A DNA stretch of 64,000 nucleotides. Source: Candidatus Nitrotoga sp. SPKER (GTDB taxonomy: Bacteria; Pseudomonadota; Gammaproteobacteria; Burkholderiales; Gallionellaceae). The notes under the pieces are model-generated. The model worked only from the letters and a program-made list of their open reading frames with translations. It searched no databases and was not told the DNA's origin. Shown piece after piece: positions 44,360 through 54,073 of the stretch (positions within the stretch are counted from its first letter, which is position 1; every line of letters begins with the position of its first letter). Location of the stretch: the NCBI GenBank assembly GCA_003402285.1, contig QFXG01000025.1, forward strand, positions 1 to 64,000. The letters are read 5' to 3'. The translations under genes were made by a program, and so were the position numbers.

Positions 44360-45067
44360 CTACTCAAGAATTTCGCGCTCAATTTCTTCTACGGTGACAT
44401 GACGCACGTCTTTACCCTTAACCATATAAACCACATATTCGGACATGTTTTTGGCATGATCACCGATGCGCTCAATGGCCTTGGCGACAAACAGAATTTC
44501 CAATGCAGTCGAGATGGTGCGTGGATCTTCCATCATGAAGGTGATGAGGTAGCGCATGATGGTACGGAATTCCTCATCCACCAATTCATCCTGACGCACT
44601 ACCTGGGCCGCATAGGCAAGATCAAGACGAGCAAAGGCATCCAGCGATTTGCGGAGCATGTCCAGAGCGAGGTCCGCGGCATGCTTGATTTCCGTATAGC
44701 GTGGCAGGATGAGACTGTTCCGCTGTGACAACAGTTTGCCCATGCGTGCAATTTTTTCCGCCTCGTCGCCGATACGTTCAAGATCCGTAATCGTCTTGAT
44801 CACCGTCATCACCATACGCAAGTCACCCGCAGCGGGCTGGCGGCGAGCAATAATCTGATTGCAGCTCTCGTCGATTTCTACTTCCATCGCATTAACACGA
44901 TGATCATCATTAATAATGCGATTCATCAGTGGCACATCACCATTGACCAGTGCCTCAACAGCAAGTCGAATTTGACTCTCCACCAGTCCACCCATTTGTA
45001 ATACTCGTGCGCGTACCGCTTCCAGCTCGGTATCAAATTGCTTAGAGGTATGTTCAGTGGAGATCAT
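44360..45067 (-). CDS. phoU: Phosphate transport regulator PhoU
   Basis: The 235-residue protein forms two three-helix PhoU repeats, with conserved Glu/Asp metal-ligand segments (EVEIDESCNQIIARRQPAAGDLR and DELVDEEFRTIMRYL, and IERIGDHAKNMSEYVVYMVKG). It dampens Pho regulon signalling via the Pst transporter and PhoR; none of these genes is in the window. It lies alone, convergent with pilU. Confidence 0.95.
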   Translation of the reverse strand: MISTEHTSKQFDTELEAVRARVLQMGGLVESQIRLAVEALVNGDVPLMNRIINDDHRVNAMEVEIDESCNQIIARRQPAAGDLRMVMTVIKTITDLERIGDEAEKIARMGKLLSQRNSLILPRYTEIKHAADLALDMLRKSLDAFARLDLAYAAQVVRQDELVDEEFRTIMRYLITFMMEDPRTISTALEILFVAKAIERIGDHAKNMSEYVVYMVKGKDVRHVTVEEIEREILE

Positions 45068-45135
45068 GATTCAGATCCTTCTTATGGCTAGGGTTGGGCG
45101 ATACTACTCGCGTATGGTGACAACTTTGTTGCGTA

Positions 45136-45795
45136 TTAAGCAGTAAAGGTCTGCACCCCGCTTGCAGTTCCCAGTAGTAACACGTCCGCCCCACGACGCG
45201 CAAACAGGCCATTAGTAACCACCCCTGCGATATTATTGATGGTCGTTTCCAGCTCTATCGGATTCAATATTTTTAGGCCAGATACATCAAGAATGAGATT
45301 GCCGTTATCAGTTACAAAACCCTCACGCAATTTGGGTTGACCACCCAGCAACACCATCTGGCGTGCCACATAACTGCTGGCCATGGGGATCACCTCCAGC
45401 GGCAATGGGAAGGTCCCAAGAACATCCACTAGCTTGCTGGAATCGCATAAACAAATAAATTTTTTGCTCGTAGCGGCTACTATTTTTTCGCGCGTCAATG
45501 CGCCGCCACCGCCCTTAATCATATGTAAATGACGCGTAATCTCGTCTGCTCCATCCACGTAAATAGATAAGCTACCGATATCATTCAGCGAAAATACCTG
45601 GATGCCATGCTCTTTTAAACGTTGCGCTGAAGCTTCGGAACTGGCCACTGCACCGCATATTTTTTTCTTAATTTTCCCCAGTTCGTCTATAAAGAAATTG
45701 GCCGTCGAGCCGGTGCCCACTCCTACGATACAATTTGTCGGGACATGTGCTATTGCGGCTTGTGCTACCGCGAGCTTTAACTCATTTTGCGTCAT
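45136..45795 (-). CDS. rpiA: Ribose-5-phosphate isomerase A
   Basis: RpiA interconverts ribose-5-phosphate and ribulose-5-phosphate. The 219 residues have [16 protein letters not shown] near 24, the catalytic Asp segment YVDGADEI near 80 and [14 protein letters not shown] near 93 with the catalytic Glu. Length matches the family. Confidence 0.97.
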   Translation of the reverse strand: MTQNELKLAVAQAAIAHVPTNCIVGVGTGSTANFFIDELGKIKKKICGAVASSEASAQRLKEHGIQVFSLNDIGSLSIYVDGADEITRHLHMIKGGGGALTREKIVAATSKKFICLCDSSKLVDVLGTFPLPLEVIPMASSYVARQMVLLGGQPKLREGFVTDNGNLILDVSGLKILNPIELETTINNIAGVVTNGLFARRGADVLLLGTASGVQTFTA

Positions 45796-46039
45796 GATTA
45801 TGTTGCCTTAATTTAACAAATATTGTTTCTTGCCTGGGATTATTGCAGGAATTAACACTTTTAGAAACACTTGGCGTCTTGCATATTTATGATATCGTTA
45901 AAACTATCGTACGGTCTTGCCAAATTGACTGTCACCAGCAAAGTAGCGATTTTACCCTCATACGGCGATGTATTTCCCCCAGTAAGCTAACTTTAACCAT
46001 GCAACCTAAGTATTTCACGGAACTAACGTTATTTTAAAA

Positions 46040-46582
46040 ATGACAAAACATCACGGAAACACTGCGCCATTACAACCCGAGGGGATTCCATCGCCATGGA
46101 TTTGCCACTATGCTAAATTGATTCGTAGCGGTGGTCAGGTGCTCGATTTAGCTTGTGGTAGTGGACGCCATACACGCTGGCTTGCGGCTAACAACTGGCG
46201 AGTAAATGCCGTGGATCGTGATACAAGTGCTCTTGTCGGGCTGCAGCAGCTGCCTAATGTATCAATCCAAATCACAGATTTAGAGAATGATATTTGGCCC
46301 TATGCTGACCATCGCTTCGATGGCATCGTTGTCAGCCGTTATTTGTACCGGCCACTATTACCACGACTGATCGAGTCGCTCAATGCAGGTGGAGTGTTGA
46401 TCTACGAAACTTTCATGGAAGGTAATGAGCGCTTTGGGCGACCAAAAAATCCAGATTTTTTGCTGCGTTCTAACGAGCTACTAGAGGTTTTTTCCCCGCA
46501 TCTTACAGTAATTGCTTATCAACAAGGTGAATTTCAAGAGCCCAATCCTGCCGTCATACAGCGTATTTGCGCAGTGTCTTAA
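46040..46582 (+). CDS. Class I SAM-dependent methyltransferase
   Basis: The 180-residue protein has the SAM-binding motif VLDLACGSGRHTRWLA near residue 34, an acidic residue at VNAVDRD, and DGIVVSRYLYRPLLPRL near 95. It resembles TehB/thiopurine-type small methyltransferases. Substrate is unknown. Confidence 0.85.
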   Translation: MTKHHGNTAPLQPEGIPSPWICHYAKLIRSGGQVLDLACGSGRHTRWLAANNWRVNAVDRDTSALVGLQQLPNVSIQITDLENDIWPYADHRFDGIVVSRYLYRPLLPRLIESLNAGGVLIYETFMEGNERFGRPKNPDFLLRSNELLEVFSPHLTVIAYQQGEFQEPNPAVIQRICAVS

Positions 46583-46691
46583 AGGCGCAACAATTAATTT
46601 TAGATTTACATTAGATGTTAAAGATATGGTTTACATATCTCAAGCTATATTCACTCATGCTAAACCAATCTGATATTTTTGTTTGTAATGG

Positions 46692-47342
46692 TTAATTTTC
46701 GTCACTACTCTTCTTGGTGAACTTAACATCGAGCTGTTTTAATTTACGATATAAATGAGTGCGTTCCAAACCAACATTTTTCGCCACACGGGACATATTA
46801 CCGTTTTCTTTATGCATATGATAATTAAAATATAGGCTGTCAAAATGATCACGCGCTTCGCGTAATGGCAAGTCGAGCGGCAATGGGAATTGTGCCGCAG
46901 TCCCACAGAGAGTCGCCATGCTTCCTCGATCAATTAAATTTGCTGATGTAACTCCCTGTCGAATATTGGGTGTTGTACCTATGATTGCCTTGGCAACAGC
47001 ATCAAGCAGTTTCTGTAATGCAATAGGTTTTTCAAGGAAATCTACCGCACCTATGCGTGTTGCCTCAAGTGCTGTTTCTATGGTGCCATGTCCCGACATC
47101 ATGATTACTGGCATAGTTAACAAGTTCTGTCCCCCCCATTCTTTAAGCAGACTGATGCCATCGGTATTAGGCATCCAGATATCCAACAACACTAAATCTG
47201 GCACCCGCCGGTTGCGAAAATCGCGCGCCTGAATAGCATTCTCAGCCAGATGCACATGATAACCTTCGTCAAACAAGATCTCCGAAAGCAACTCGCGAAT
47301 ACCGATTTCATCATCTACCACTAGAATTTCTTTAGTTGTCAT
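46692..47342 (-). CDS. NtrX-like response regulator lacking the AAA+ domain
   Basis: The 216-residue protein has a receiver domain (residues 1-120; VVDDEIGIRELL, phosphoacceptor Asp in LVLLDIWMPNTDG near 54, MMSGHG, EKPI) and a C-terminal Fis-type helix-turn-helix (MSRVAKNVGLERTHLYRKLKQL near 178). The central sigma-54 activator ATPase of true NtrX is absent, so it cannot act as an enhancer-binding protein by itself. This short form is common downstream of rsmB in Betaproteobacteria. One base separates it from the sensor kinase gene. Confidence 0.9.
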   Translation of the reverse strand: MTTKEILVVDDEIGIRELLSEILFDEGYHVHLAENAIQARDFRNRRVPDLVLLDIWMPNTDGISLLKEWGGQNLLTMPVIMMSGHGTIETALEATRIGAVDFLEKPIALQKLLDAVAKAIIGTTPNIRQGVTSANLIDRGSMATLCGTAAQFPLPLDLPLREARDHFDSLYFNYHMHKENGNMSRVAKNVGLERTHLYRKLKQLDVKFTKKSSDEN

Positions 47343-47343
47343 T

Positions 47344-49470
47344 TCATACGACCTCTATTAATAAGGGCAAGGTAACACTTACTTTCGTTCCACCTGTTGC
47401 TACATTTGCAATAACAATACTGCCACCGTGTTCTTCTACAATTTTCTTCACGATTGCTAAACCTAGCCCAGTACCTTTAGGCTTAGTCGTTCTGTAAGGT
47501 TCGAAAGCACGCGCCAGTAAATGTTCAGGGAAACCGCTGCCATTGTCTTGTACACATAATTTTAATGCGCCGCCTTCTTCTGCGGTGCTTAGGATAATTT
47601 CCCGTTGTGTAACATTTTGTAAAGCATCATATGAATTTTGCAACAAATTATGGATCACTTGGCGCAAACGTGTGGCATCTCCCTTAACCCAAGTTTGGGT
47701 CGCATTCAAACGTAAGGTAATTGGACTACTGTTAGCTTCATATAATCCAAGTACTTCGCGTAGTAGCTGGTGTATGTCCAGCATTACCAACTTGGGAGCG
47801 GGTGTCCGGGCATAATCGGCGAATTCGGTGACCATGTTTTTCATTGCTGCCACTTGACTCACGATAGTTTGTGTTGCCCGCTGCAATAGCTGTGCGTCGC
47901 TTCCGTCCAGCTTGGCGCTCAACTTGTGCTGCAGGCGTTCCGCGGACAGCTGAATAGGAGTAAGCGGATTTTTGATTTCGTGCGCCAAACGGCGTGCCAC
48001 TTCGCCCCACGCGGCTTGACGTTCTGCTTGCAACAAATAGGTAATATCGTCGAACACTACGACATAACTGTTGTTCGTTGCTGTGGATAACCGAGTACCG
48101 CGCATTAGCAATATCTGATCACCATTTTTGCTTGGCCGTTCAATTTGGCGTTGCCATTCGCCGCTTGTTACTTCATTAAAGGCCTGCATGATTGCATCGG
48201 AAAAAGGACGAAGTAAGGGGTGACGCACGGCGATTTCCGCTAATGGTATATTCTGCATGTCCAGGAGCGACGCTCCAAGTATTTGCGCCGCACTGCTGTT
48301 GACAGAACGTAGTTTGAATTGCTCATCTACTACTAACACGCCGGATGATAGATGTGCCAGCATGCTTTCCAGGTAGGTTTTAGCATCTTCCGCTTGGCGT
48401 TGTTGCTGTTCGCTCGTAGTTTTTGCATCGGCCAGTTGTAACGTCATTTGGTTGAACAGTCCGGTCAGCGCCCCCAGCTCATCACGGCTTTTAATGGGAT
48501 GCTGACGTGAAAAGTCACCTTGCGCTACCGCCCGTGTTCCTTCGGCCAGTGCCGCGAGCGGTGCGCTTAAGCGATCACTAATAAAAAAAGCAGCTGACAC
48601 CGCGCTCAACAATACAATCAATAGTGATAGTGTTAGCGTGATGCCATACAAGCGCTTCAATCCTAAACGAGACAATGCCAATTCCTGATAATCGCGATAA
48701 ACCACCCTTACCATTTCTGCGTCAGCGGCAAGCTGTTTGGGCACTGGCTGTGTTAGCTGCAAAATACGTCCCCCGCCTGGCAATTGCAGCGGCTTAACCA
48801 GCACCAGCACACGCAATATCAAGCTGTTATCAGGAAGTGTATCAATAATGCTATTGAACCCCTGCTGGCTTGTCTCTCGCAGCATTTCGGCATCTGGTCC
48901 ATCGGGAGGTGACTTGCGGTGGTTGCTACTGGCAAACGCAAGTAGCTTTCCGTTTTTGTTAAACAATGCAACATCCTGAGTCGTACCTTTGCCGATCAGC
49001 TGGCCCAACGTTTTTACGTATTGATCTGGAGATTGTTTTGCAAGTAACTGCGCGGCGGACTGACCTTTCTTACTCAACTCCTTAAGTTCCGTTTCCAGCG
49101 CATTTCGACCCAAATTCAAACCGCCCTCCAGCGCTTTTTCTACCCGAAGGTCGAACCACGACTCAATGCTCTTATCAAGAAACTGTACCGAAACAGCATA
49201 CACCAGTAGACCTGGCAGGATCGCAATCAAAATGAAAAACAACGTCAAGCGCAGGGTGAGCTTTGCACCAAATACCTGTGCCTTAAGCTTGCCGCGCAAC
49301 TGCCATAATTGATAGCCAACTAGCCCGACCAGATACACGGCTAAGACCCCGGCTAAAGCGAGCAGTACATAGTAGTTACGTGAAAATAATTCAGTATTAG
49401 CGCTGGCGCTTGACAGCAGATAAAGCAGAAAGCTGCCAACCAGTGCACTGATGAAAATTAAATATTTCAT
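47344..49470 (-). CDS. NtrY-like membrane sensor histidine kinase
   Basis: The 708-residue kinase has about four transmembrane helices (residues ~4-24, 31-53, 70-92 and 280-302) enclosing an extracytoplasmic sensor region (about 95-278). Then come HAMP (FISDRLSAPLAALAEGTRAV), a PAS domain (about 370-470), the phosphoacceptor His in ARRLAHEIKNPLTPIQLSAE near 500, and HATPase motifs NLLQNSYDAL, NGSGFP and GTGLGLAIVKKI. It pairs with the adjacent response regulator. Signal unknown. Confidence 0.93.
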   Translation of the reverse strand: MKYLIFISALVGSFLLYLLSSASANTELFSRNYYVLLALAGVLAVYLVGLVGYQLWQLRGKLKAQVFGAKLTLRLTLFFILIAILPGLLVYAVSVQFLDKSIESWFDLRVEKALEGGLNLGRNALETELKELSKKGQSAAQLLAKQSPDQYVKTLGQLIGKGTTQDVALFNKNGKLLAFASSNHRKSPPDGPDAEMLRETSQQGFNSIIDTLPDNSLILRVLVLVKPLQLPGGGRILQLTQPVPKQLAADAEMVRVVYRDYQELALSRLGLKRLYGITLTLSLLIVLLSAVSAAFFISDRLSAPLAALAEGTRAVAQGDFSRQHPIKSRDELGALTGLFNQMTLQLADAKTTSEQQQRQAEDAKTYLESMLAHLSSGVLVVDEQFKLRSVNSSAAQILGASLLDMQNIPLAEIAVRHPLLRPFSDAIMQAFNEVTSGEWQRQIERPSKNGDQILLMRGTRLSTATNNSYVVVFDDITYLLQAERQAAWGEVARRLAHEIKNPLTPIQLSAERLQHKLSAKLDGSDAQLLQRATQTIVSQVAAMKNMVTEFADYARTPAPKLVMLDIHQLLREVLGLYEANSSPITLRLNATQTWVKGDATRLRQVIHNLLQNSYDALQNVTQREIILSTAEEGGALKLCVQDNGSGFPEHLLARAFEPYRTTKPKGTGLGLAIVKKIVEEHGGSIVIANVATGGTKVSVTLPLLIEVV

Positions 49471-49473
49471 TAC

Positions 49474-50103
49474 CTAATCACTGTCGCGGTCTAAAGCAGA
49501 TGCGATGGGGCGAACGATCCAGCGATACCAATTGGAATCAAAATTCCAGTCTTGCGTGGCTAAGGCGTTAACTTGTAGAGGTTTTGGTAATTGAGTTACA
49601 TCCAGACGCATGCGCGTGGCAGCAATGTAGTCCCCTTTTTGCGGCAACAGCCCTGTAATATAATCATTGTTTTTCTGGAACAGCGAAGCATCAATCGGGG
49701 CAGCAGACTGATGACTGATAATACGCAGGGCATCGCCCAAGCTAGAAAAGTTTTGAAATAGCGAGCCACGCGTGATGCGATACTGGCGCGTCAGTTTGTT
49801 ATAAGATAATTTGGCAGTCTGTTCATTTTTTGCAATAACTTCGTCCAGCCAGTACCAACGTGGACGAATCAGAGTGAATTCACTAATAAAATATAGCGGT
49901 ACCCCGCGCGTCAGCGCTTGATCTACAACAAAGTTTAGGCTGATGTCGAAATCAGCTGAAAATTGATAACTGCCGTCAGAAAACCGTACTTCCGTTTTAC
50001 GTACTGTAATTCCTTCAGCATAGACGATCGAAATACCTAGCCAGAATGCCAGCAGCACAGCCAGCAATTGCGCCAGGTTATGCCTGTTTTTGCAGTAATG
50101 CAT
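49474..50103 (-). CDS. DUF4390 exported protein
   Basis: From MHYCKNRHNLAQLL the protein has 209 residues with a signal peptide (LLAVLLAFWLGISIVYA, about residues 11-28). It resembles the DUF4390 family found between rsmB and ntrY in Betaproteobacteria (FSADFDISLNFVVDQALTRGVPLYF, RPRWYWLDEVIA). Its 5' end overlaps the 3' end of rsmB by 26 bp. Function unknown; a role in sensing by the neighbouring kinase has been suggested by context only. Confidence 0.88.
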   Translation of the reverse strand: MHYCKNRHNLAQLLAVLLAFWLGISIVYAEGITVRKTEVRFSDGSYQFSADFDISLNFVVDQALTRGVPLYFISEFTLIRPRWYWLDEVIAKNEQTAKLSYNKLTRQYRITRGSLFQNFSSLGDALRIISHQSAAPIDASLFQKNNDYITGLLPQKGDYIAATRMRLDVTQLPKPLQVNALATQDWNFDSNWYRWIVRPIASALDRDSD

Positions 50104-51364
50104 AAAAGAAACCGTCGTGCTGGTGATTGGGGAATAATTGACCTTCATTTAAATTGGGCATGGACAACGGCAATTGTTTGCCATCATCATGTTGAGTTAA
50201 AAATTCATTGATAACCTCCTGATTTTCTTGCGCAAAAATGGAACAGGTTACATATAGTAGCTTGCCATTTCTTTCCAGCAGTCGCCATAACGAGCAAAGA
50301 ATAGGTAATTGTTGTTGTGCGAATCCATTAATATCACCGGGACGACGCAGCCATTTTATATCGGGATGACGCCGCACTACGCCAGAGGCGGAGCAGGGTA
50401 CATCGGCCAAGATTCGATGGAATGGTCTGCCATCCCACCAACTATCTGGCTGTGCCGCATCACCGTTTTGCAACCGTGCATGTAATTGCAGGCGTTGCAG
50501 GTTCTCACGTACCAGTTCCAAACGGTGCGAATTTTTGTCCAAAGCAAGCAGATCAAGTTGTGCCAGTTCCAGTAGATGAGTACTCTTTCCGCCCGGTGCA
50601 GCACACGCATCAAGCACCCGCATACCGTCCTGTACGTCTAACAGGCGCGCTGCGTATTGCGCACCCGCATCTTGTACTGAAACCAGACCATCGAAAAATC
50701 CTGGTAACTTATTTACCGGGAGAGGGTGCTTCAACAGTACAGCATCTGGCTCGATCCGACTGGCTTGAATACCCTGCTGAGCAAGCAGCGCCAAATAATC
50801 TGTTGTACTGATGTATCGACAATTCACACGCAGTGTCATGGGAGGATGCTGGTTACCCGCTAGCAAGATAGCTTCTGCATGCCTTCCATATTGCGCCCGG
50901 ACTGCCGCTATCCACCATTGCGGATAGGCATAACGACCTTCCTCGCTAGTGGTTGCGGCGGCAACTAACGCCTCGCGGTTGCGTAAGAAATTGCGCAGTA
51001 CCGCATTCGTCAGCCCCCCAGCTGCTGCATTGCACTTTCGCACAGCACGCACGGCATGATCTACCACCGCATGGGGGGCAGCTTGGGTATGGAGTAGTTG
51101 ATACAAAGCCACTAATAGCAGGCAGCGTAGTTGCGAATCCTGCACGGGTTTGTGCAACAATTGATCCAGCACGCGCACTAACTGACCGTAAAAACGCAGC
51201 GTACCATAACTTAAATCCTGTAGTGCACCGCGTTGTTGTGGTGTTAATTCTGGCATGGTTTGCCCAGGCATCATCTGCAAAGCCGTACTCAATGTCTGAC
51301 TCAGATTGCGTCCGGCCAATACTTGGCAGACAACTTGGCTGGCACCTCTTTGTGCAATATGCAT
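50078..51364 (-). CDS. rsmB: 16S rRNA m5C967 methyltransferase RsmB
   Basis: RsmB methylates C967 of 16S rRNA. The 428 residues begin MHIAQRGASQVVCQVLAG, with an N-terminal NusB-like RNA-binding domain (residues 1-150). The SAM domain shows VLDACAAPGGKSTHLLEL near 250, ADVPCSASGVVRRHPDIKWLR near 320 and the catalytic Cys in LLYVTCSIF near 370. The start lies 2 bp after the fmt stop; an upstream TTG would overlap fmt. Confidence 0.95.
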   Translation of the reverse strand: MHIAQRGASQVVCQVLAGRNLSQTLSTALQMMPGQTMPELTPQQRGALQDLSYGTLRFYGQLVRVLDQLLHKPVQDSQLRCLLLVALYQLLHTQAAPHAVVDHAVRAVRKCNAAAGGLTNAVLRNFLRNREALVAAATTSEEGRYAYPQWWIAAVRAQYGRHAEAILLAGNQHPPMTLRVNCRYISTTDYLALLAQQGIQASRIEPDAVLLKHPLPVNKLPGFFDGLVSVQDAGAQYAARLLDVQDGMRVLDACAAPGGKSTHLLELAQLDLLALDKNSHRLELVRENLQRLQLHARLQNGDAAQPDSWWDGRPFHRILADVPCSASGVVRRHPDIKWLRRPGDINGFAQQQLPILCSLWRLLERNGKLLYVTCSIFAQENQEVINEFLTQHDDGKQLPLSMPNLNEGQLFPNHQHDGFFYALLQKQA

Positions 51365-51366
51365 TG

Positions 51367-52320
51367 TTAGAGGAGTGAAGTGCAACGGTCGCCGGGATGC
51401 ACTGCAAATCCCTGAATAAATTGTGCCGCGGGTAATGCCTTAGCATTTTGGCGCTGCAATACTTCAAGGCATAATGCCCCCTGGCCGCATGCCACAATAA
51501 TCCCGCTTTTTTCTATAGCCAGCAGGGTTCCTGCTTCACCTTCAATATTGTCACGCACGCTAGCCTGCCAGATTTTGACAAGTTCACCATTAAGAATGGT
51601 GTATGCAATAGGGAAAGGGTTGTAGGCGTGCACCGCACGCATGATTTGTGTGGCATTTTTTGACCAGTCAATTAACGCTTCTGTTTTGTTCAGTTTGGTC
51701 GCATAAGTTGCTTCGGCTGCATTTTGCGACACGGGCTTTAATTGTCCTTGCTCCAGCAAGCACAGTGTTTCGACGATCGCTTCAGCACCCAACGTCGCCA
51801 ATTTGTCATGCAACGTTTGTGTGGTGTCATACGCAGTGATTGAACAGGATTTTTTAAGCAACATATCACCTGTGTCGAGTCCTGCATCCATTTGCATAAT
51901 GGTGATACCGGTTTTGTCATCACCCGCCAGGATAGCGCGCTGAATAGGCGCCGCACCGCGCCAACGTGGTAATAATGAAGCGTGAATGTTCAGGCAGCCA
52001 TAGCGTGGCAACTGCAGTAGCGTTGCTGGCAGGATTAATCCATAAGCCGCCACCACCATTACATCCGCCGCATAATTGGCAAGCGTTTGTTGTACATCGG
52101 CAGATTTTAATGTAACAGGCTGTAGCAGTGGCAGGTTACGTGCCAAGGCAAGTTGCTTCACTGGGCTGGCTGTGAGTCGCATACCGCGACCAGCAGGCCT
52201 GTCGGGCTGGGTTAATACTGCGACTACAGAAAATTGTTGCGCCAGCAACGCTTCTAATGCTGTGGCGGCGAAGTCTGGAGTGCCGGCAAAAATAATCTTG
52301 AGGGGAGAGTTGATTATCAG
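51367..52320 (-). CDS. fmt: Methionyl-tRNA formyltransferase with non-canonical start
   Basis: Fmt formylates initiator Met-tRNA. The catalytic domain must include KIIFAGTPDFA at its start, then AVLTQPDRPAGRGM, the catalytic NIHASLLPRWRGAAPIQRAI near 110, DTGDMLL and a C-terminal OB domain. In frame, a TAA stop lies four codons before a CTG at 52320-52318, and no ATG, GTG or TTG occurs between that stop and the start of the Rossmann fold. The CTG start gives 317 residues, close to the family, with AAAGG four bases upstream. A TTG at 52248 would delete the first strand. It follows def. Confidence 0.9.
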   Translation of the reverse strand: MIINSPLKIIFAGTPDFAATALEALLAQQFSVVAVLTQPDRPAGRGMRLTASPVKQLALARNLPLLQPVTLKSADVQQTLANYAADVMVVAAYGLILPATLLQLPRYGCLNIHASLLPRWRGAAPIQRAILAGDDKTGITIMQMDAGLDTGDMLLKKSCSITAYDTTQTLHDKLATLGAEAIVETLCLLEQGQLKPVSQNAAEATYATKLNKTEALIDWSKNATQIMRAVHAYNPFPIAYTILNGELVKIWQASVRDNIEGEAGTLLAIEKSGIIVACGQGALCLEVLQRQNAKALPAAQFIQGFAVHPGDRCTSLL

Positions 52321-52398
52321 GATACCTTTAAGTTAATGATGGCTTTCATTCAAGGCAAGACGCAACGCAGCATTTGAGAAAACATATTTTTGACGTGT

Positions 52399-52902
52399 CT
52401 ACATTGTTTCACGGCGATGCTTCTTAAGCTTGGCTCGAAGACGGGATTGCTTGAGTTGCGAAAGATATTCAACAAACACTTTGCCTTTAAGGTGATCCAT
52501 CTCATGTTGTATACAGATCGCCAACAATCCGTCTGCTTCAAGCGTGAAAGATTCACCATGCGTATTGAGTGCGTGCACGGTGACATGCTCGGCGCGGCGT
52601 ATTTTTTCATATACTCCAGGAACCGACAAACAGCCCTCCTCGCAAAGGCTCTCACCACTACTGGCAATAATTTCCGGATTAATAAATACTAACAACTGAT
52701 CCTGGGTTTCAGAAATATCCATCACAATAATTTGTTGATGTACGTTCACCTGAGTTGCAGCCAGACCTACTCCCGGAGCAGCATACATTGTTTCGGCCAT
52801 ATCAGAGGCCAGTTTGCGGGTGGCTTCAGTTACCACAGGTACTGGAGCTGCGACGGTATGTAACCGCTCATCCGGATATTGCAATATTTGTAGAATTGCC
52901 AT
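52399..52902 (-). CDS. def: Peptide deformylase
   Basis: Def removes the formyl group from nascent proteins. The 167-residue metalloenzyme shows motif 1 [10 protein letters not shown] near 45, motif 2 EEGCLSVPG near 88 with the metal Cys, and motif 3 QHEMDHLKG near 131 with two metal His and catalytic Glu. It is the first gene of the def-fmt-rsmB operon. Confidence 0.97.
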   Translation of the reverse strand: MAILQILQYPDERLHTVAAPVPVVTEATRKLASDMAETMYAAPGVGLAATQVNVHQQIIVMDISETQDQLLVFINPEIIASSGESLCEEGCLSVPGVYEKIRRAEHVTVHALNTHGESFTLEADGLLAICIQHEMDHLKGKVFVEYLSQLKQSRLRAKLKKHRRETM

Positions 52903-53026
52903 AAATGCTTGCTAATTTAAATAACTAGGGGCAGAATTTAAAACATTTTGTACTAAATATCATACGAAACTTGTTGTTCTCAACCTGGCTTCTGAAAACT
53001 GGGTTTCCACGCAAAATGGAGTTTTC

Positions 53027-54067
53027 ATGCAAAAGATTATTATATCGCTGATTTGCTGTTTATTGCCCACCTTCGCCTTTGCCGATAAGGTTAAAATTCA
53101 TGAGAATGCACCAGATAGTCACATTGTGGTGAAAGGGGATACCCTGTGGGATATCTCTGCTAAGTTTTTCAAGGATCCATGGCAATGGCCGCAAATCTGG
53201 GGGTTAAATAAAAATAACATTAAAGATCCGCACTGGATTTATCCCGGTGATGTGGTTCATCTGGATCGTGCAAGCGGTACATTGCACATAGGCCAAATAA
53301 AAAAAAGCGGAGAAATCATTGGAGCAGGCAAATCTGATAGTGCGAAACTGTCCCCTCGGGTACATGTGCAAAGCAGTGAACAGAATGCAATCCCCAGTAT
53401 TTCAGCGAGTGCCATTGAACCGTTTCTTAGCAGACCGCTCATAATTGAGAAAAATAAATTATCTGATGCACCAACGATAGTCGGCACCTATGAGAAACGT
53501 GTCCTTATGGCGAGTGGAGATATAGCATATGCTAAAGGTCTATCCAAAGAGCAGGGCTTGCTGTGGCAAATTTACCATCCGGGAAAAACATTGCTTGATC
53601 CGGAGAACAACGAAGTGCTGGGATATGAGGCGGAGTATTTGGGTGATGCAATGGTCGAAAAATTTGCCGATATCAGCACGCTTAAGATCGTCAAGTCGCT
53701 TAAGGAAATTAACAAAGGAGATCAATTGATCGTAGCTTCCGACGGATTCGTTGGAAGCTACGTGCCACGCGTCCCAGATGGTCAGATTGCAGCTCGCGTG
53801 ATTTCTATTTATACCGGCGTCTCCCAAGCGGGTCAACATTCCATCGTAACGCTCAACAAGGGACTTCGTGATGGCCTTGAAAATGGCCACGTACTGGCGC
53901 TCTATCGCAAAGGAGATGTAATAACGGAAAAAGGGGAAACAATGACTTTGCCGGATATGCGCTATGGTTTGCTATTCGTATTCCGTACTTTTGACAAAGT
54001 AGCCTACGCTCTGGTGATGCGAACCCGACTGCCCGTGCAATTGTTGGATAGCGCGCTAACACCTTGA
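53027..54067 (+). CDS. LysM-domain exported protein
   Basis: The 346-residue precursor has a signal peptide (MQKIIISLICCLLPTFAFA) and a LysM domain at about residues 32-85 (VVKGDTLWDISAKFFKDPWQWPQIW, YPGDVVHL) that should bind peptidoglycan. The rest (about 110-346) is beta-rich without a named domain. Genes of this kind precede dprA in many Betaproteobacteria. Divergent from def. Confidence 0.92.
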   Translation: MQKIIISLICCLLPTFAFADKVKIHENAPDSHIVVKGDTLWDISAKFFKDPWQWPQIWGLNKNNIKDPHWIYPGDVVHLDRASGTLHIGQIKKSGEIIGAGKSDSAKLSPRVHVQSSEQNAIPSISASAIEPFLSRPLIIEKNKLSDAPTIVGTYEKRVLMASGDIAYAKGLSKEQGLLWQIYHPGKTLLDPENNEVLGYEAEYLGDAMVEKFADISTLKIVKSLKEINKGDQLIVASDGFVGSYVPRVPDGQIAARVISIYTGVSQAGQHSIVTLNKGLRDGLENGHVLALYRKGDVITEKGETMTLPDMRYGLLFVFRTFDKVAYALVMRTRLPVQLLDSALTP

Positions 54068-54073
54068 TTCTCC

